This document shows positions 51,921 through 59,483 of a DNA stretch of 64,000 bases, one piece after another. The stretch is from SIG607 sp045592625 (GTDB lineage: Bacteria > Bacillota > Clostridia > Oscillospirales > Acutalibacteraceae). Under the pieces are notes generated by a model that saw only the letters and a list, made by a program, of their open reading frames with translations, was not told the DNA's origin and did not search any database. The stretch covers positions 1 to 64,000 of the forward strand of contig JAZNVC010000027.1 in NCBI GenBank assembly GCA_045592625.1, in the 5' to 3' direction. The first letter of the stretch is position 1. Each line of letters opens with the position of its first letter. The translations under genes were made by a program, and so were the position numbers.

Positions 51921-52496
51921 TCAGACTTTTAAAATGGGTTGAATTTGTTCTCCGTTAAGTGCATATTTGATTGTTTCATATATTTTTGTAAAATCTGCAA
52001 TCATAGATGTTGGCTTAGATAAGGCATTATCTTGTGAAAAAGGCACAAAATATATATTTTTTGTGTTCATCAAAGTTCCTATGTTTTTTGCTGAACAAGA
52101 TAGGGCATCATTTGTTGCTACGGCCAGTACAACCGGTTTGTTATTCCTTAAATGAGCTTTAACGGCCATAGTAACACTTGTGTCTGTAATTCCGTTTGCC
52201 AGTTTACCTATAGTATTTCCCGTGCAGGGTGCCACTATTAAAATATCCAGTAATTTTCTGGGTCCTATAGGTTCGGCACCGTCGATTGTATGGATTATGT
52301 CATTGCCGGTAATCTCTTTGACTCTTTTTTGTAAAGATGTATGCTCGGTAAAACGCGTATCGGTATTAAAAACAACAGGCGACATAATTGGAATAATATT
52401 CATACCTGTTGATGCTAACATCCTTAATGCATCAATTGAATCTGCTATAGTGCAAAAAGAACCGCACATCGCATATCCTGCTGTGATGTTTTTCAT
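51921..52496 (-). CDS. dpaB: dipicolinate synthase subunit B
   Basis: Flavoprotein-fold subunit of dipicolinate synthase (SpoVFB). AGYAMCGSFCTIADSIDALRML is the characteristic start, followed by PIMSPVVFNTDTRF, IGPRKLLDILIVAPCTGNTIGKLANGITDTSVTMAVKAHLRN and PVVLAVATNDALS. With DpaA it turns the tetrahydrodipicolinate precursor into dipicolinic acid in the mother cell; calcium-DPA then fills the spore core. 191 residues, 10 bases after dpaA in the same unit. Confidence 0.94.
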   Translation of the reverse strand: MKNITAGYAMCGSFCTIADSIDALRMLASTGMNIIPIMSPVVFNTDTRFTEHTSLQKRVKEITGNDIIHTIDGAEPIGPRKLLDILIVAPCTGNTIGKLANGITDTSVTMAVKAHLRNNKPVVLAVATNDALSCSAKNIGTLMNTKNIYFVPFSQDNALSKPTSMIADFTKIYETIKYALNGEQIQPILKV

Positions 52497-52506
52497 AGTT
52501 ATCCCC

Positions 52507-53304
52507 TTATATTAGATTTTTTTCCTCTAAAATGTTTATTATCGTTTCTGCTAAGATGTACGCAGCGGTTTTGGGTGCTACTTTATTTGGTAGCCCCGGT
52601 GCGTTTATATAATTTAAGTCGAATTCATTAATTGCTGTAGTGTCAAATCCTTGTTGTGCAGAAGCAAGTTCTATAAACAAGTTATTTGTATCGGCGCCTG
52701 ATAATGTTTCTCTATCGAAAATTTTATATGGTATCGTATTGAAAATAATATTATAACTACTAATATTAACAGCAATTTTTTCTATAGGTATTACTTTTAT
52801 TCCTAAAGTCTCAATAAGTGCAGTGTCTGATTTATTTCTTAAAGCAACAGTGATATCATCACATAATCCCCGTAACTTTTTAATAAGGATTTTAGAAACT
52901 CTGCCAAAACCGGTAACCAAAATTTTGCTTTCAGACAATGTAATGTCGGTTGAATTCATTGCTAGTGCTATAGCACCTTCGGCTGTTGGTACGGCATTTT
53001 TATAAGAAAAATCATCTCTATTTACTATATCAACACTTTTCCGTATCGTTTTTCCCCCTGTTATGACTAAGGCATCTGTAGGGATTTTATCAATTATGTC
53101 GTTTAAAATTAATTTTACGGTATTGTTATTTAATGTTATGCCGTCTAAGCTTATGGGAATGGGGAAAATATATACGTCACTGAATTCATTAAGCTGACTT
53201 TTATTTTTAAGAAAAGCTGCAGTTATACTTTTATTATTATCATTTAAGAAACCTGAAGCTCTTTTGCTTCTCAGGTCGTCTCCTAAAAATAAAATTTTAA
53301 TCAT
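52507..53304 (-). CDS. dpaA: dipicolinate synthase subunit A
   Basis: Rossmann-fold subunit of dipicolinate synthase (SpoVFA). IKILFLGDDLRSKRASGFL begins the protein, then a central NAD(P)-binding stretch ILVTGFGRVSKILIKKLRGL and the C-terminal FIELASAQQGFD and INAPGLPNKVAPKTAAYILAETI. The frame continues 8 codons upstream, but the start at 53304 is favoured by AAGGTGAT in front of it. 265 residues. The gene lies right after the cca terminator on the same strand, so it should have its own, probably sporulation-specific, promoter that I could not identify. Confidence 0.92.
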   Translation of the reverse strand: MIKILFLGDDLRSKRASGFLNDNNKSITAAFLKNKSQLNEFSDVYIFPIPISLDGITLNNNTVKLILNDIIDKIPTDALVITGGKTIRKSVDIVNRDDFSYKNAVPTAEGAIALAMNSTDITLSESKILVTGFGRVSKILIKKLRGLCDDITVALRNKSDTALIETLGIKVIPIEKIAVNISSYNIIFNTIPYKIFDRETLSGADTNNLFIELASAQQGFDTTAINEFDLNYINAPGLPNKVAPKTAAYILAETIINILEEKNLI

Positions 53305-53316
53305 TAATATCACCTT

Positions 53317-53358
53317 AAAAAATACCATAGAATGTTTGCTAATACATTCTATGGTATT
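53317..53358 (-). terminator. intrinsic terminator after cca
   Basis: Plus-strand AATACCATAGAATGT (53321-53335) and ACATTCTATGGTATT (53344-53358) form a 15-bp stem with loop of 8; reading on the minus strand a T run follows (53320-53317). It separates cca from dpaA. Confidence 0.85.
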
Positions 53359-53363
53359 TATTA

Positions 53364-54503
53364 TTAATTGTTACATATTAAATTAATTAAATCTTTCTTG
53401 GTGTTTTTATCCGGATGGTTGATAACAAAAACTAAAAGCTCGTTTAGTGTTTTTCCAATCATTTTTCCTTTAATACCTAATTGTTTTAAGTCGTCACCGT
53501 TAATGTTTAAATGACTTATTAGATATGGTTCACTGCAACTAATTGTGCTGTTAACGATTTCATCACTTATACAGTTAAGCGTAAGAGACAATTTAACAGC
53601 CTCTATTGAATAATCCTTCAAAAGTAATTTGCAAGATGTAATGCTATCAGGAGGTCTATCAATTATGTCTTTAATTTCCGTACAAAGTAACGATAATTTT
53701 TTGTCGGTTTTAAGTTCTTTAGCGACTATAATCGGATCGCTGTTTAATAGTTGTGTAAACTTATAAAATCTTAAAATTCTTTCGCGGGGTAATAATGATA
53801 TATCACTGGAAATTTTGCCGCGTTTGATTTTGCAAAATTCAAATGCACCAATTTCTAAAAGAGGGTTTATGTTTGATGGATAATCCGAACATATTGCTTT
53901 AAATAGTTCGGCAGCTATTCTCTCGCGGCTGATATTTTGAAGTAAATCTGCCATATCGAGTGCAGTCTTAAGAGTGCTTTCTTCAATTTTAAATCCTAAT
54001 TGTGCTGAAAAACGGAATAGTCGTAAAATTCGCAATGCATCTTCTTCAAAACGTTTTTTGGGTTCACCTACAGTACGAAGTATTTTTTTGTTTAGGTCTT
54101 CTAAACCACCATTAAGGTCTATAAGTCCGACTTTATCATTATACGCCATAGCATTAATGGTAAAATCACGCCTGGAAAGGTCTTCACTAATATTTTTAAC
54201 AAAATTAACACTTTCGGGATGACGACTGTCGGAATAAGTGCCATCTGTACGAAAGGTTGTAACCTCAACATTATCATTATTAACAATTACTGTAACAGTT
54301 CCGTGTTTTAATCCTGTGCAAACGGTTTTTTCAAAAAGATTTATAATTTCTTCAGGAAGCAGGGAAGTGGTAATATCAAAATCCTCAGGTGTGCGTGAAA
54401 GGAGTAAATCTCTAACGCATCCGCCTACAATATAAGCCTCTCCTCCGGCTTTTTCTATTGTTTCAATAACTGTTTTCACACTATTTTTTAAAGAAAATTC
54501 CAT
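53364..54503 (-). CDS. cca: CCA tRNA nucleotidyltransferase / poly(A) polymerase family
   Basis: Class II nucleotidyltransferase that adds or repairs tRNA 3' CCA. The head domain shows AYIVGGCVRDLLLSRTPEDFDITTS (residues 19-43, GGxVRD and DxD-type EDFD), VTVIVNNDNVEVTTFR and SRRDFTINAMAYN. The neck has EDALRILRLFRFSAQLGF. 379 residues; no HD domain signature is visible, so this is the short Firmicutes form. Start supported by GAGGTG. Both tRNA genes in the window already encode CCA, so a repair function is likely. Confidence 0.93.
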   Translation of the reverse strand: MEFSLKNSVKTVIETIEKAGGEAYIVGGCVRDLLLSRTPEDFDITTSLLPEEIINLFEKTVCTGLKHGTVTVIVNNDNVEVTTFRTDGTYSDSRHPESVNFVKNISEDLSRRDFTINAMAYNDKVGLIDLNGGLEDLNKKILRTVGEPKKRFEEDALRILRLFRFSAQLGFKIEESTLKTALDMADLLQNISRERIAAELFKAICSDYPSNINPLLEIGAFEFCKIKRGKISSDISLLPRERILRFYKFTQLLNSDPIIVAKELKTDKKLSLLCTEIKDIIDRPPDSITSCKLLLKDYSIEAVKLSLTLNCISDEIVNSTISCSEPYLISHLNINGDDLKQLGIKGKMIGKTLNELLVFVINHPDKNTKKDLINLICNN

Positions 54504-54530
54504 ATTTCACCTCAAAATTGAAAAAAAGTG

Positions 54531-54559
54531 TTTATTTTTTAGGGGAAAAGCAATATAAT
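54531..54559 (+). promoter_or_regulatory. predicted promoter of murC
   Basis: Perfect -10 TATAAT (54554-54559), with a weak -35 TTTATT (54531-54536) at 17 bases, in the gap between the divergent genes cca and murC. Confidence 0.5.
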
Positions 54560-54588
54560 ATAAGAAATAAATATAATTGGTGACTGAA

Positions 54589-55959
54589 ATGAAAGAATTA
54601 AGAACAGAAGACAAGATTTTATCTCAGGTTAAAAAGATTCATATGATTGGTATCGGCGGTAGCGGAATGTGCCCTCTTGCTCATATACTTCACGACAAAG
54701 GATACACTGTAACAGGCTCAGATAATAATGAAAGTGACCCTTTAAAAAGAGTTAAAGATTTAGGAATAAAGGTTACTATGGGGCATTTGGCTGAAAATGT
54801 AAGAGACTGTGAACTTGTTGTATATTCTGCCGCTATTTCTAAAGATAACCCTGAATTAGTAGAAGCTGATAGACTAAATATTCCTACTATGGAGCGTTCG
54901 CATCTTTTGGGAGCTCTTACTCGTTATTATGATAATGTTATCGGTGTGTGCGGAACTCACGGAAAAACCTCCGTTACTTCTATGATAACACAAATTCTTT
55001 ATTTAAACAAGATAGATATAACCGCTGTTATCGGTGGAAAATTACCCATAATAGGTTCTAACGGCAGAATTGGTAAAAGCGAGACTATGGTATGCGAAGC
55101 TTGTGAGTTTGTTGATACCTTTTTACAAATGTCTCCTGATATAAGCGTACTGCTTAATGTTGATAACGATCATCTGGATTATTTTAAAACTATGGATAAT
55201 CTTATCCTTTCGTTTCATAAGTTTTTGCAGATGTCTAGACTGGCTTACGTTAATGGTGACGATGCTCTTGCAATGAAAGCGAGTAAAGATATTGACGCAA
55301 AAGTTATTACTTTTGGAATGAATGACCATAACGATTATATTGCTGCTAATATTATTTCAGGTAAAAAAGGTTATTCATTTGACGTTATTCACAGTGGAAT
55401 AACACTTGGAAATATAAAAATGTCTATTCCCGGTAAGCATAACGTTTATAATGGTCTTGCTGCTTTTGCCGTTTGCTATGAACAGGGAGTAGATTTTAAC
55501 GGAATCAAAGTGGCTCTTGAACAGTTTACCGGTGCCGGCAGACGTTTTGAATTTCTTGGTGAGTTTGGCGGATTTATGTTAGCAGATGACTACGCTCATC
55601 ATCCTACTGAAATTAAAGCTACCTTATCTGCGGCTAAAGCACTTAAGTATAAGAAGGTCACCTGTGTTTTTCAACCCTTTACTTTTTCGCGTACTGCTCT
55701 TTTAAAGGATGAATTTATTGAAGCTTTATCTCTTGCAGATGAAGTCGTTCTTACTTCGATTATGGGGTCGCGTGAAGTTAATACTTACGGTATTTCATCT
55801 GAACAAATAGCAGAAAAATTGCCTAACGCTAAGGTTATAGACGGATTTGAAAATATTGCCGATTATATTGTAAAAACGGCTGAGGAAGGCGATTTGGTTA
55901 TTACGATGGGTGGTGGCGATATATATAAAGCCGCATACAAAATTAAACAAAAATTTTAA
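54589..55959 (+). CDS. murC: UDP-N-acetylmuramate-L-alanine ligase
   Basis: MurC adds L-alanine to UDP-MurNAc, the first peptide step of peptidoglycan. IHMIGIGGSGMCPLAHILHDKGYTVTGSD is the UDP-binding start. GVCGTHGKTSVTSMI is the ATP P-loop (about residue 120), followed by NVDNDHLDYFKTMDN, PGKHNVYNGLAAFAVCYEQG and DDYAHHPTEIKATLSAAK. 456 residues from the ATG at 54589; upstream TTG and GTG codons are in frame but GGTGA sits properly only for this ATG. It is a single-gene unit ended by its own terminator. Confidence 0.96.
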   Translation: MKELRTEDKILSQVKKIHMIGIGGSGMCPLAHILHDKGYTVTGSDNNESDPLKRVKDLGIKVTMGHLAENVRDCELVVYSAAISKDNPELVEADRLNIPTMERSHLLGALTRYYDNVIGVCGTHGKTSVTSMITQILYLNKIDITAVIGGKLPIIGSNGRIGKSETMVCEACEFVDTFLQMSPDISVLLNVDNDHLDYFKTMDNLILSFHKFLQMSRLAYVNGDDALAMKASKDIDAKVITFGMNDHNDYIAANIISGKKGYSFDVIHSGITLGNIKMSIPGKHNVYNGLAAFAVCYEQGVDFNGIKVALEQFTGAGRRFEFLGEFGGFMLADDYAHHPTEIKATLSAAKALKYKKVTCVFQPFTFSRTALLKDEFIEALSLADEVVLTSIMGSREVNTYGISSEQIAEKLPNAKVIDGFENIADYIVKTAEEGDLVITMGGGDIYKAAYKIKQKF

Positions 55960-55961
55960 GC

Positions 55962-55988
55962 AAAAGCACTTCATATGAAGTGCTTTTT
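55962..55988 (+). terminator. intrinsic terminator after murC
   Basis: AAAAGCACTTCAT and ATGAAGTGCTTTT are perfect complements followed by T; starts 2 bases after the murC stop. Confidence 0.9.
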
Positions 55989-55997
55989 AAAATAAAC

Positions 55998-56033
55998 AAC
56001 ACTCCCTTATAACTGCACTTATAAAGGAGTGTT
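55998..56033 (-). terminator. intrinsic terminator after the DUF4364-type gene
   Basis: AACACTCC(C)TTATAA and TTATAA(A)GGAGTGTT form an extended stem with a single internal mismatch and loop CTGCAC; convergent with the murC terminator. Confidence 0.75.
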
Positions 56034-56045
56034 CTAATCAAAGGT

Positions 56046-56591
56046 TTATTTATCTGTTGTCAATAGGTCAACAAGACCTGTATAAACAAGAGAAGGGTTA
56101 TCGAGAAACTTTTCTTTAATTGCAGCCGCTTGAGTTTCGTCGGTTACCATAAGCTTTACACTCATAAGGTCAACACCGTTTTCAACTGCAGTACAAATAA
56201 GATACATAAAACCGTTTTCTTTAATGCTTTCAATTCTTGTGTCTCTTGCGTTTTTAAGCCTTGAAATCATTTTTGCTGTAAGCATAAAGGCTTTTTCTTT
56301 AATTGTATATGGCAAAATTGTTTTTAATGTATCGGCAGCAGATGCACCTATTTCTGTTACTTGATAGGTATCATCAACTTCATTATAGGTGAGATTTCCC
56401 GCCTTTAAAAGTGCTTCAAGGGCGTCCATTACCTCAAAATAGTTGGCTATTCCTTCAATATTAAGCTGATTTGCGAGTAATTGACCGGGAACAGCTGATT
56501 TTACACCGCTTATAACATAGCATATAAGTACCTTTATTTCTGCGGTGCTGATAAGACTTCCAACACCTGCAGATATTGCATTACTCTCCAA
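56046..56591 (-). CDS. DUF4364-type winged-helix protein
   Basis: 181 residues beginning with a TTG (minus strand 56591) about 10 bases after AAGGATG; no in-frame ATG is available near the N terminus. The first half looks like a winged-helix domain (STAEIKVLICYVISGVKSAVPGQLLANQL, FEVMDALEALLKAGNLTYNEVDDTYQVTEIG). The second half is a beta-rich region ending MVTDETQAAAIKEKF. The pattern fits the DUF4364 family widespread in clostridia and of unknown function, possibly a transcription regulator. Confidence 0.72.
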   Translation of the reverse strand: MESNAISAGVGSLISTAEIKVLICYVISGVKSAVPGQLLANQLNIEGIANYFEVMDALEALLKAGNLTYNEVDDTYQVTEIGASAADTLKTILPYTIKEKAFMLTAKMISRLKNARDTRIESIKENGFMYLICTAVENGVDLMSVKLMVTDETQAAAIKEKFLDNPSLVYTGLVDLLTTDK

Positions 56592-56622
56592 AGATTACAC
56601 ATCCTTAAACTATTATGCTTAT

Positions 56623-56650
56623 ATTATAATATATTTTTTAAATTTTTCAA
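56623..56650 (-). promoter_or_regulatory. predicted promoter of the DUF4364-type gene
   Basis: On the minus strand TTGAAA (56650-56645), a 16-base spacer and TATAAT (56628-56623), between the BofC-like gene and this gene, giving it expression independent of the sporulation-like gene upstream. Confidence 0.55.
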
Positions 56651-56654
56651 GTCA

Positions 56655-56933
56655 TTATCCGTCGTAATCTTCAATAATTGCGTCGAGTTGTTCTTCATTT
56701 TTAATAATTATACCGCTGTTTAGAGCTTCCTGATCGATTTTGGGAAGAACAGAAATGACAATTTCGTCATAAATTTTAATAATTTGATTGCCTTTATATA
56801 ATGTTACTTTTCCGTTTCTTTCTTTTAAAATCATGGGAGCATTATTATTGGCTGATACTTTTATATAAGAAAAAATTACAGCTGCTATCGTAATTGATAA
56901 AGAAACCAGCAAAATTAACAGTCTTTTTTTCAT
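56655..56933 (-). CDS. small membrane-anchored BofC C-terminal-domain-like protein
   Basis: 92 residues: an N-terminal signal-anchor (KRLLILLVSLSITIAAVIFSYI) and a 55-residue domain ILKERNGKVTLYKGNQIIKIYDEIVISVLPKIDQEALNSGIIIKNEEQLDAIIEDYDG. That pattern (NGK-V-x-IYD, LPxxDQExLxxGIxxxxEEELxxxIEDY) matches the C-terminal domain of BofC, the forespore regulator of SpoIVB signalling, but the N-terminal BofC domain is absent. Start preceded by AAAGGAAGTG. It is divergent from the class A PBP gene. The family link is by pattern only. Confidence 0.68.
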   Translation of the reverse strand: MKKRLLILLVSLSITIAAVIFSYIKVSANNNAPMILKERNGKVTLYKGNQIIKIYDEIVISVLPKIDQEALNSGIIIKNEEQLDAIIEDYDG

Positions 56934-57012
56934 AAATACACTTCCTTTAATTAGATTTTGCCCCTTTTTTTGCCAATTATTAAAAAATTGTAATACACTT
57001 TTTTACTTTTTG

Positions 57013-57047
57013 TGGTATAATAGGTTTTGTGGTAAGTGTGCCACAAA
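57013..57047 (+). promoter_or_regulatory. extended -10 promoter and inverted repeat upstream of PBP1A
   Basis: TGG-TATAAT (57013-57021) is an extended -10 without a good -35. At the expected transcript start lies TTTGTGG (57026-57032), loop of 8, CCACAAA (57041-57047). The string TTTTGTGGTA is present twice, at 57008 and 57025. The leader runs about 80 bases to the gene. Confidence 0.55.
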
Positions 57048-57109
57048 CTATTTAATGTGAAAAAATTAATATAATATGGATACTTAAGAATAGGAGGGTA
57101 ACCGTCTTT

Positions 57110-59434
57110 ATGGCTAACAATCGTAAAAAAGACGAAGTTTTTGACCTAAATTCATACCGTAGCAGTTCCGGTTTTAAAAACAAAAAGCGAAAGGTCAAAA
57201 AGAGCACGAAGGTTCGTATATTGCGTGGTCTTCTTGCATTCTTTTTGGTTTGCGTTATGCTGTTCTGTATCGGTGTGGGCGGATTCCTTATTTATGTGTT
57301 TAACTTTATAGATGATGAATTTGCTGTTGATCTTGAAGAACTTAAACTCAACTGCACAACGACAATATACGTTCAAGAAGGCGAAAATTGGGTTGAGTTC
57401 CAGCGACTACACGGTAACGAAAATCGTATTTGGGTATCTTATAAAGATATTCCGCAGGATATGAAAGACGCTTTTGTAGCTGTTGAAGATAAGCGTTTCT
57501 TTAAACACGGCGGTGTTGACTGGAAAAGAACTATTAGTGCTTTCGCTAACTATTTTTTGCATTTTTACTCGTCTAATCAAGGCGGTTCTACAATTACTCA
57601 GCAGCTGGTTAAAAACCTAACTGGCGATAATGCGCAAACTCCCGATAGAAAAATCAGGGAAATTATGAGGGCAAGAAACCTTGAAACGCAATATTCTAAA
57701 GAAACCATTTTAGAATGTTATATGAACGTTGTTTCTATGGCAAATAATATTTCCGGTGTTCAGGTTGCAGCCAATTACTATTTTAATAAGCCTGTAGAAG
57801 AGCTTACTCTTTCGGAGTGTGCTGCTCTTGCCGGTATCACCAAAAACCCTGAAAAATACCGTCCTGATCTATATGTTGAAAACACTATAGAACGTAGAGA
57901 TACTGTTCTGGCATTAATGCTTGAACAAGGCTATATCAGTCAGCAAGAACATGACAGTGCGGTGGCAGAAAAGCTTAATGTTGTAGCCGATCCTGCAAAT
58001 ATTAAACGTGTAGAAATTAACAATTATTTTGTTGATGCTCTCATTGATGAAGTTATTGATGATTTAAAAACTCTATATAAATGTAGTGATGAAGATGCTT
58101 CTCTGATGTTTTATAACAATGGATATCAGATTTATTCTACAGTAGACATGAAAATTCAAAACCGATGTGAAACTGTTTTTGAAAATGTAAAAACATACGG
58201 ACTTAAATCTCATGGCGAAACAATGCAAGGTGCCATTACGGTTATGGACTATGAAGGCCATATTTTAGGTATGGTAGGCGGTATTGGGGAAAAGACTACT
58301 AACCGTGGCTTTAATAGAGCAACTATGGCTGTACGTCAACCGGGTTCTACAATGAAGCCTATTGCTGCTTATGCTCAGGCTGTTGAAAAAAATCTTATTA
58401 CCTATTCTACTGCTGTAAATGATAACAGAAGATATTTCGGAAAATGGGCACCTAATAACTGGTATGGCGGTAATAAAGGCTATATAACTGCTCATTTTGC
58501 ACTTGAATATTCAGTTAATACTATTCCCACATATTTGGTTAATGATATTAAACCCAGTGTTTCTTATGACTTCCTCACTAAAACACTCGGCTGTAATAAT
58601 TTAACTAAACAAGACGCTAACCTTGCTCCGCTCGGTATGGGCGGTACCAACGGCGGTCTTACAACTACCGATTCTGCGGCAGCATATGCAATTTTCGGTA
58701 ATAAAGGTGTTTATCACGAGCCTACAACCTACTACTATATTACTGATATGAAAGGTAACGTTATTCTTGATTATGACGAGAGCGGCGTTCAGGCTATCGG
58801 AGAAGATACGGCTGTTGTTATGAACTATATGCTTCAAAATGTTGTTTATGGTGGCAGCGGTACCGGTAGAGGTGCAGGTAGTTATGTAAGTAATATGAAG
58901 ATTTTCGCTAAAACCGGTACCTCTAACAATACAAGAGACCTTTGGTTTGTAGGCGGCACTCCATATTATGTTGCTTCTTGTTGGACCGGTTATGATAATA
59001 ACTATACCATTAATTCTTCAAGCATTGCACAAAGAATGTGGGGAGCTGTTATGAAGGATATTCATAAAGGTCTGGAAGCTAAAAAATTCCCCACAAGTAA
59101 ATACGTAAGTAAACGTTATTACTGTGCTGATACAGGCTTATTGGCAACTACAGAATGTGTTAATAAGCATACAGGATATTACAAAAACAGTTATTTGCCT
59201 ACTTGCTCTCACCACGGCGGTACTATACTCGCTCCTATTTCAGGTTCTAACGCTACCTTCTCCGGAAAAAGCGGTATAGTAAAAGGTAAGGTGACAGGTA
59301 TGCTTGTCAAGGAAGAAGAGCCCGACGAAAGTTCATCTTCTGATTCAGGGGATAGTTCTTCAAATAGCTCAAATTCTTCAAGCAATTCAACGTCATCTAC
59401 CAATTCAAGCAATCCCTTATTCCCGTTTTACTAA
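57110..59434 (+). CDS. pbp1A: class A penicillin-binding protein (PBP1A type)
   Basis: Bifunctional wall synthase of 774 residues. Basic cytoplasmic tail, membrane helix at about 37-65 (LLAFFLVCVMLFCIGVGGFLIYVF). The GT51 glycosyltransferase domain has VAVEDKRFFKHGGVDWKRT, GGSTITQQLVKNL, RKIREIMRARNLE and ECYMNVVSMANNISGVQVAANYYF. The transpeptidase has S413-T-M-K416 (PGSTMKP), SVN in YSVNTIPTYL and K601-T-G-T. The C terminus after about 735 is Ser/Asn-rich low-complexity. Ribosome site AGGAGGG. Single-gene unit. Confidence 0.96.
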   Translation: MANNRKKDEVFDLNSYRSSSGFKNKKRKVKKSTKVRILRGLLAFFLVCVMLFCIGVGGFLIYVFNFIDDEFAVDLEELKLNCTTTIYVQEGENWVEFQRLHGNENRIWVSYKDIPQDMKDAFVAVEDKRFFKHGGVDWKRTISAFANYFLHFYSSNQGGSTITQQLVKNLTGDNAQTPDRKIREIMRARNLETQYSKETILECYMNVVSMANNISGVQVAANYYFNKPVEELTLSECAALAGITKNPEKYRPDLYVENTIERRDTVLALMLEQGYISQQEHDSAVAEKLNVVADPANIKRVEINNYFVDALIDEVIDDLKTLYKCSDEDASLMFYNNGYQIYSTVDMKIQNRCETVFENVKTYGLKSHGETMQGAITVMDYEGHILGMVGGIGEKTTNRGFNRATMAVRQPGSTMKPIAAYAQAVEKNLITYSTAVNDNRRYFGKWAPNNWYGGNKGYITAHFALEYSVNTIPTYLVNDIKPSVSYDFLTKTLGCNNLTKQDANLAPLGMGGTNGGLTTTDSAAAYAIFGNKGVYHEPTTYYYITDMKGNVILDYDESGVQAIGEDTAVVMNYMLQNVVYGGSGTGRGAGSYVSNMKIFAKTGTSNNTRDLWFVGGTPYYVASCWTGYDNNYTINSSSIAQRMWGAVMKDIHKGLEAKKFPTSKYVSKRYYCADTGLLATTECVNKHTGYYKNSYLPTCSHHGGTILAPISGSNATFSGKSGIVKGKVTGMLVKEEEPDESSSSDSGDSSSNSSNSSSNSTSSTNSSNPLFPFY

Positions 59435-59438
59435 AAAC

Positions 59439-59470
59439 AACCTGCAATCAACATTTGTTGATTGCAGGTT
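59439..59470. terminator. bidirectional terminator between PBP1A and PFL genes
   Basis: AACCTGCAATCAACA and TGTTGATTGCAGGTT form a 15-bp perfect stem with a minimal loop, followed by T's on the plus strand and T's (A's on plus) on the minus strand. The converging genes are both served. Confidence 0.9.
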
Positions 59471-59483
59471 TTAATCTTTTAAT

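Noticed and set aside
53305..53363. Sigma-K promoter of dpaA (CATAGAATG resembles CATAnnnTA)
   Set aside because: It lies in the stem of the cca terminator, misses one conserved base and has no fitting -35.
59335..59434. Ser/Asn-rich end of PBP1A as a frameshift or foreign sequence
   Set aside because: The frame stays open to a stop followed at once by the terminator, and Ser/Asn tails are common on class A PBPs.
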